Below are positions 62,008 to 64,000 of a stretch of DNA of 64,000 nt, in pieces; the stretch's first letter is position 1, and each line of letters begins with the position of its first letter. This stretch comes from Halostagnicola larsenii XH-48 (lineage in GTDB: Archaea; Halobacteriota; Halobacteria; Halobacteriales; Natrialbaceae), in assembly GCF_000517625.1 (NCBI RefSeq), contig NZ_CP007055.1:2542001-2606000 (forward strand). Direction: 5' to 3'. The translations under genes were made by a program, and so were the position numbers. Under the pieces are notes generated by a model that saw nothing but the letters and a program-made list of their open reading frames with translations, searched no databases and was not told the origin of the DNA.

Positions 62008-62092
62008 TTGGAAGCCACACGCTTCGGGTGTCTCTAGCACCCGGGGCATTTCACGCGTATGCCCGCGGCCAATTCGGCGCGCGCAGCTTCCA
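62008..62092 (+). repeat. Structured repeat, copy 2 (outer stem plus two hairpins)
   Basis: TTGGAAGCCAC is followed by CGGGTG-TCTCTAG-CACCCG (same stem and loop length as copy 1), then GGGCAT-TTCACGCGT-ATGCCC, then GCTTCCA, which closes the outer stem with TGGAAGC. Hairpin 2 differs from copy 1 in sequence yet still pairs. It lies in the 394-base gap between the zinc-ribbon and lipoprotein genes, which otherwise shows nothing recognisable. Confidence 0.8.
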
Positions 62093-62251
62093 TCGTGACA
62101 GTTAGTCTGAAGTATAATATACCTACTGGTACGGGATGGAAGAAGGGGTTCTGGGGAGGGGAAAGAAGGTGGTTTGGCTGGGAGTTGCCGTGCTCGAGGG
62201 GCTATGATTTTACTTTGGATCAGTTGCAGGGTGCTCGAGATTAGGTGGTAC

Positions 62252-62728
62252 TCAAACGTCACACGCTACCTGCGTCTGAATAGATTTACCCGTGATCGTT
62301 CCATCAGAAGAGATTGTTACGGTCGTCCAGTAGTCGTTACAGGTGTCGAAATACTCAATCTTTCTAACGTGTTCTGTTCCAGTTTCAGACGAGGTAACCG
62401 CTACCCTGTACTCGGCTGGCCCTCGTAGTTCACCGTTGATAGAACCGCCGCCGCCGATGGAGTACGACCGCTCCAAGAGCGTTTCATCAGTTTTGGTGTC
62501 AGTTATACGAAGGGAGATTGTCCGCGAACGTTCACTTTCGTTTTCGACGGTCAGCTCATGAGGGCCGACTGTATCGGTTGTATCACCAACGCTGAACGTA
62601 CCGTCGAACGCTTCCGTGTCCGACTTATCCGTCGCGTTCGTGATCGGCACGTCGGCTTCGTTTGCCGACAAACATCCGGCGGTTGGGAGGGTCACGCCGA
62701 GTGCTGCAATAAGTTCCCGTCGTCTCAT
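62252..62728 (-). CDS. Tat lipoprotein, uncharacterised
   Basis: 158 residues. RRRELIAALGVTLPTAGC is a Tat-type lipoprotein signal with the Cys near residue 19. The mature part is an all-beta, Thr/Ser/Glu-rich domain with an HELTVENESERSRTISL segment, like other small haloarchaeal surface lipoproteins, and a Cys pair near the C-terminus (DTCNDYW, VACDV). Lower G+C than core genes. Function unknown. Confidence 0.78.
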   Translation of the reverse strand: MRRRELIAALGVTLPTAGCLSANEADVPITNATDKSDTEAFDGTFSVGDTTDTVGPHELTVENESERSRTISLRITDTKTDETLLERSYSIGGGGSINGELRGPAEYRVAVTSSETGTEHVRKIEYFDTCNDYWTTVTISSDGTITGKSIQTQVACDV

Positions 62729-63227
62729 AACGGCGTCTACTCTTTCGACACGTAAGAATGCTAATCAAGGTATCATCTTTATTTTAGCTAAGCAGAGTTC
62801 CTTCGGAGAATCGGGTAGGCGTACACAGGAGGCCGGTATGAGAAAAACTAGAGTTACGGTAATAGCCATATTGACCGATACGTGAGTTCCCATACTTACT
62901 GACCTAACAAAATCCCTCCCAGATGATGGTACACAGGCCTTAAACGGTCGAAAGCCCCTTTCGCGCTCGACTCCCGGGCCTCGCTGCGCGCTTCGGTCGC
63001 TGCGCTCCCTGCAGTGCTTGCGTCGTCCGGGTTCGCCGACCCGCGAAAGCCCCTTTCAGTCCCGCCCGGCGGCGGGCGTGTGGGCTGCTGTAGACAGCGT
63101 CGTCACAGCGGGCGAAACTAGCGATTTGACGGGATAGCCGGCCGCTGGTAAAATGGAGTCTCGTCGCATTACTTCCGATCGGGCAATTGGCCGCCTACGG
63201 AGTGTACGCCCGTGTCTGATGGAATCG
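62729..63227. repeat. Non-coding stretch with a repeated GC-rich element
   Basis: About 500 bases without a supportable gene. cgaaagcccctttc occurs at 62949-62962 and 63044-63057, enclosing a GC-rich block (tcccgggcctcgctgcgcgc). Such cgaaagcccc-bounded blocks look like dispersed haloarchaeal intergenic repeats (recalled, not checked). The first part is AT-rich. Confidence 0.5.
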
Positions 63228-63515
63228 CTATGCGATGTGGCCTTCGCGACGGAGCTGGTCGGCGTCGGACTTCTCGTAGCGCCAGGTGATGTCGGCCTTT
63301 TCGTCCTGCCAGTCCCACGGCTCGACGAGGACCACGTCGTCCTCGCGGATCCAGATGCGCTTTTGCATCTTGCCCGGAATGCGTGCGGTGCGTTCTTCCC
63401 CGTCGGCACAGCGGACTGTGACTCGGTTCGCCCCCAGCATGTTCGTGACCGTCGCGAAAACCTCGTCGTCTTCGGGCATTCGGAGGTTTTTGCGGCTGCT
63501 CTCGTCCTCGCTCAT
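63228..63515 (-). CDS. eif1A: Translation initiation factor aIF-1A
   Basis: 95 residues from [10 protein letters not shown]. The S1/OB-fold core is [21 protein letters not shown], followed by [24 protein letters not shown], the best-conserved stretch. Binds the ribosomal A site during initiation. The longer open frame upstream is not family-like. No other gene appears to share its transcript. Confidence 0.96.
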   Translation of the reverse strand: MSEDESSRKNLRMPEDDEVFATVTNMLGANRVTVRCADGEERTARIPGKMQKRIWIREDDVVLVEPWDWQDEKADITWRYEKSDADQLRREGHIA

Positions 63516-63670
63516 ACGTCGTGGTTGGCGTTGGAGGGTTTTAAACTCTATCAACGAAACCGTGCCGACTCCGGTCCAACGACGGCGTCGGATCGCGGTC
63601 GGCGGCGATCCGATGACTGCCGACACCCCAAACCACGCCGTTTATTTTGGGCGGCAATCGACTGACGCGT

Positions 63671-63850
63671 ATGCTCGATAAACTCGGCCCGCTCGGTATC
63701 GCGGGGCTCGTCATCGTTCTCGTCGGAATCGCAGTCATTGCCTACGGGAATTACATCGTCGCTGCCGGTATAGCGATCGTGCTCGTCGGACTAGCTCTGA
63801 CCGTCAAGGCACTGGTCTCGGGGATGCTCGGGGCCTTCGGCATGATGTAA
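63671..63850 (+). CDS. Small membrane protein (DUF7470-like)
   Basis: 59 residues with two Gly/Ala/Val-rich membrane segments (GIAGLVIVLVGIAVIAYG and AAGIAIVLVGLALTVKALV). It resembles haloarchaeal DUF7470. Start at MLDKLGP; an earlier ATG at 63647 is less likely. Confidence 0.8.
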   Translation: MLDKLGPLGIAGLVIVLVGIAVIAYGNYIVAAGIAIVLVGLALTVKALVSGMLGAFGMM

Positions 63851-63932
63851 GACGGTACAGACAGGCGTTTCGCACCGTCCGGCGGCCCGATAACTGGATA
63901 ACGTTAACGTGCTACCAGCCGTATGGATTCCT

Positions 63933-64000
63933 ATGGGATACACGTTGCACTATTACGACCTGGTGTTGCTCTGTATCGCCGCGAGCCTCGCCGCCGGGGT
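63933..64000 (+). CDS. Membrane protein, 3' end outside window
   Basis: Only the first 22 codons are visible (MGYTLHYYDLVLLCIAASLA), the start of a membrane segment. Similar starts follow DUF7470-like genes in other haloarchaea as far as I recall. The start at the only in-frame ATG is plausible. Confidence 0.6.
   Translation, partial: MGYTLHYYDLVLLCIAASLAAG

Overview
The window comes from a haloarchaeon, most likely of the Natrialba/Natrinema/Haloterrigena group. The evidence is the high G+C, acidic proteins, very frequent CTCGAG-type words, many haloarchaea-only small proteins, Tat lipoproteins, leaderless genes with a TATA-like box about 26-30 bases before the start codon, and a haloarchaeal rRNA operon. 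This is inference; the 16S rRNA gene (13099-14571, minus strand) would settle it.

Layout. 0-8.2 kb: a DUF58/transglutaminase pair, aSUI1, rhodanese, Nudix, two paired haloarchaeal families, RimI, small proteins, a DUF7119 gene and tRNA-Lys. 8.2-9.3 kb: non-coding, with a decayed copy of the tRNA-Lys 3' end. 9.3-15.2 kb: a complete minus-strand rRNA operon (16S, tRNA-Ala, 23S, 5S, tRNA-Cys) with long processing stems and at least three tandem promoters. 15.5-23.4 kb: an HTH/membrane pair, a four-gene 2-oxoacid dehydrogenase operon preceded by lipoyl synthase, and a cold-shock protein. 23.6-32.4 kb: membrane proteins, a luciferase-like oxidoreductase, an HhH-MutS ATPase, an MFS transporter and an Orc1/Cdc6 protein. 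32.5-35.8 kb: a secreted DyP-like / p19-like / cohesin-like gene set, probably for iron or another metal. 35.8-39.1 kb: an accessory island with lower-G+C lipoprotein and membrane genes, a decayed gene duplication and a structured repeat. 39.1-50.6 kb: uvrB, a metal permease, a second SUI1 protein, uvrC, an ABC-2 exporter and NAD-dependent ligase. 50.7-64 kb: serB, metX-metY, transporters, a halocyanin, an aminotransferase, a DUF6498 protein, a second accessory patch with another copy of the structured repeat, and aIF-1A.

How it fits together. Most of the window is core metabolism and information processing: bacterial-type excision repair (UvrB, UvrC), LigA, translation initiation (two SUI1 proteins, aIF-1A), sulfur amino acid synthesis (MetX, MetY), and lipoate-dependent oxidation (LipA with E1-E2-E3). 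The least explained signals are two copies, in opposite orientation and 26 kb apart, of an ~83-base element that folds as an outer stem plus two hairpins (36199-36281 and 62008-62092); the tRNA-Lys remnant; and the DyP-like/p19-like secreted gene set. No CRISPR array, no transposase gene and no recognisable replication origin were found.
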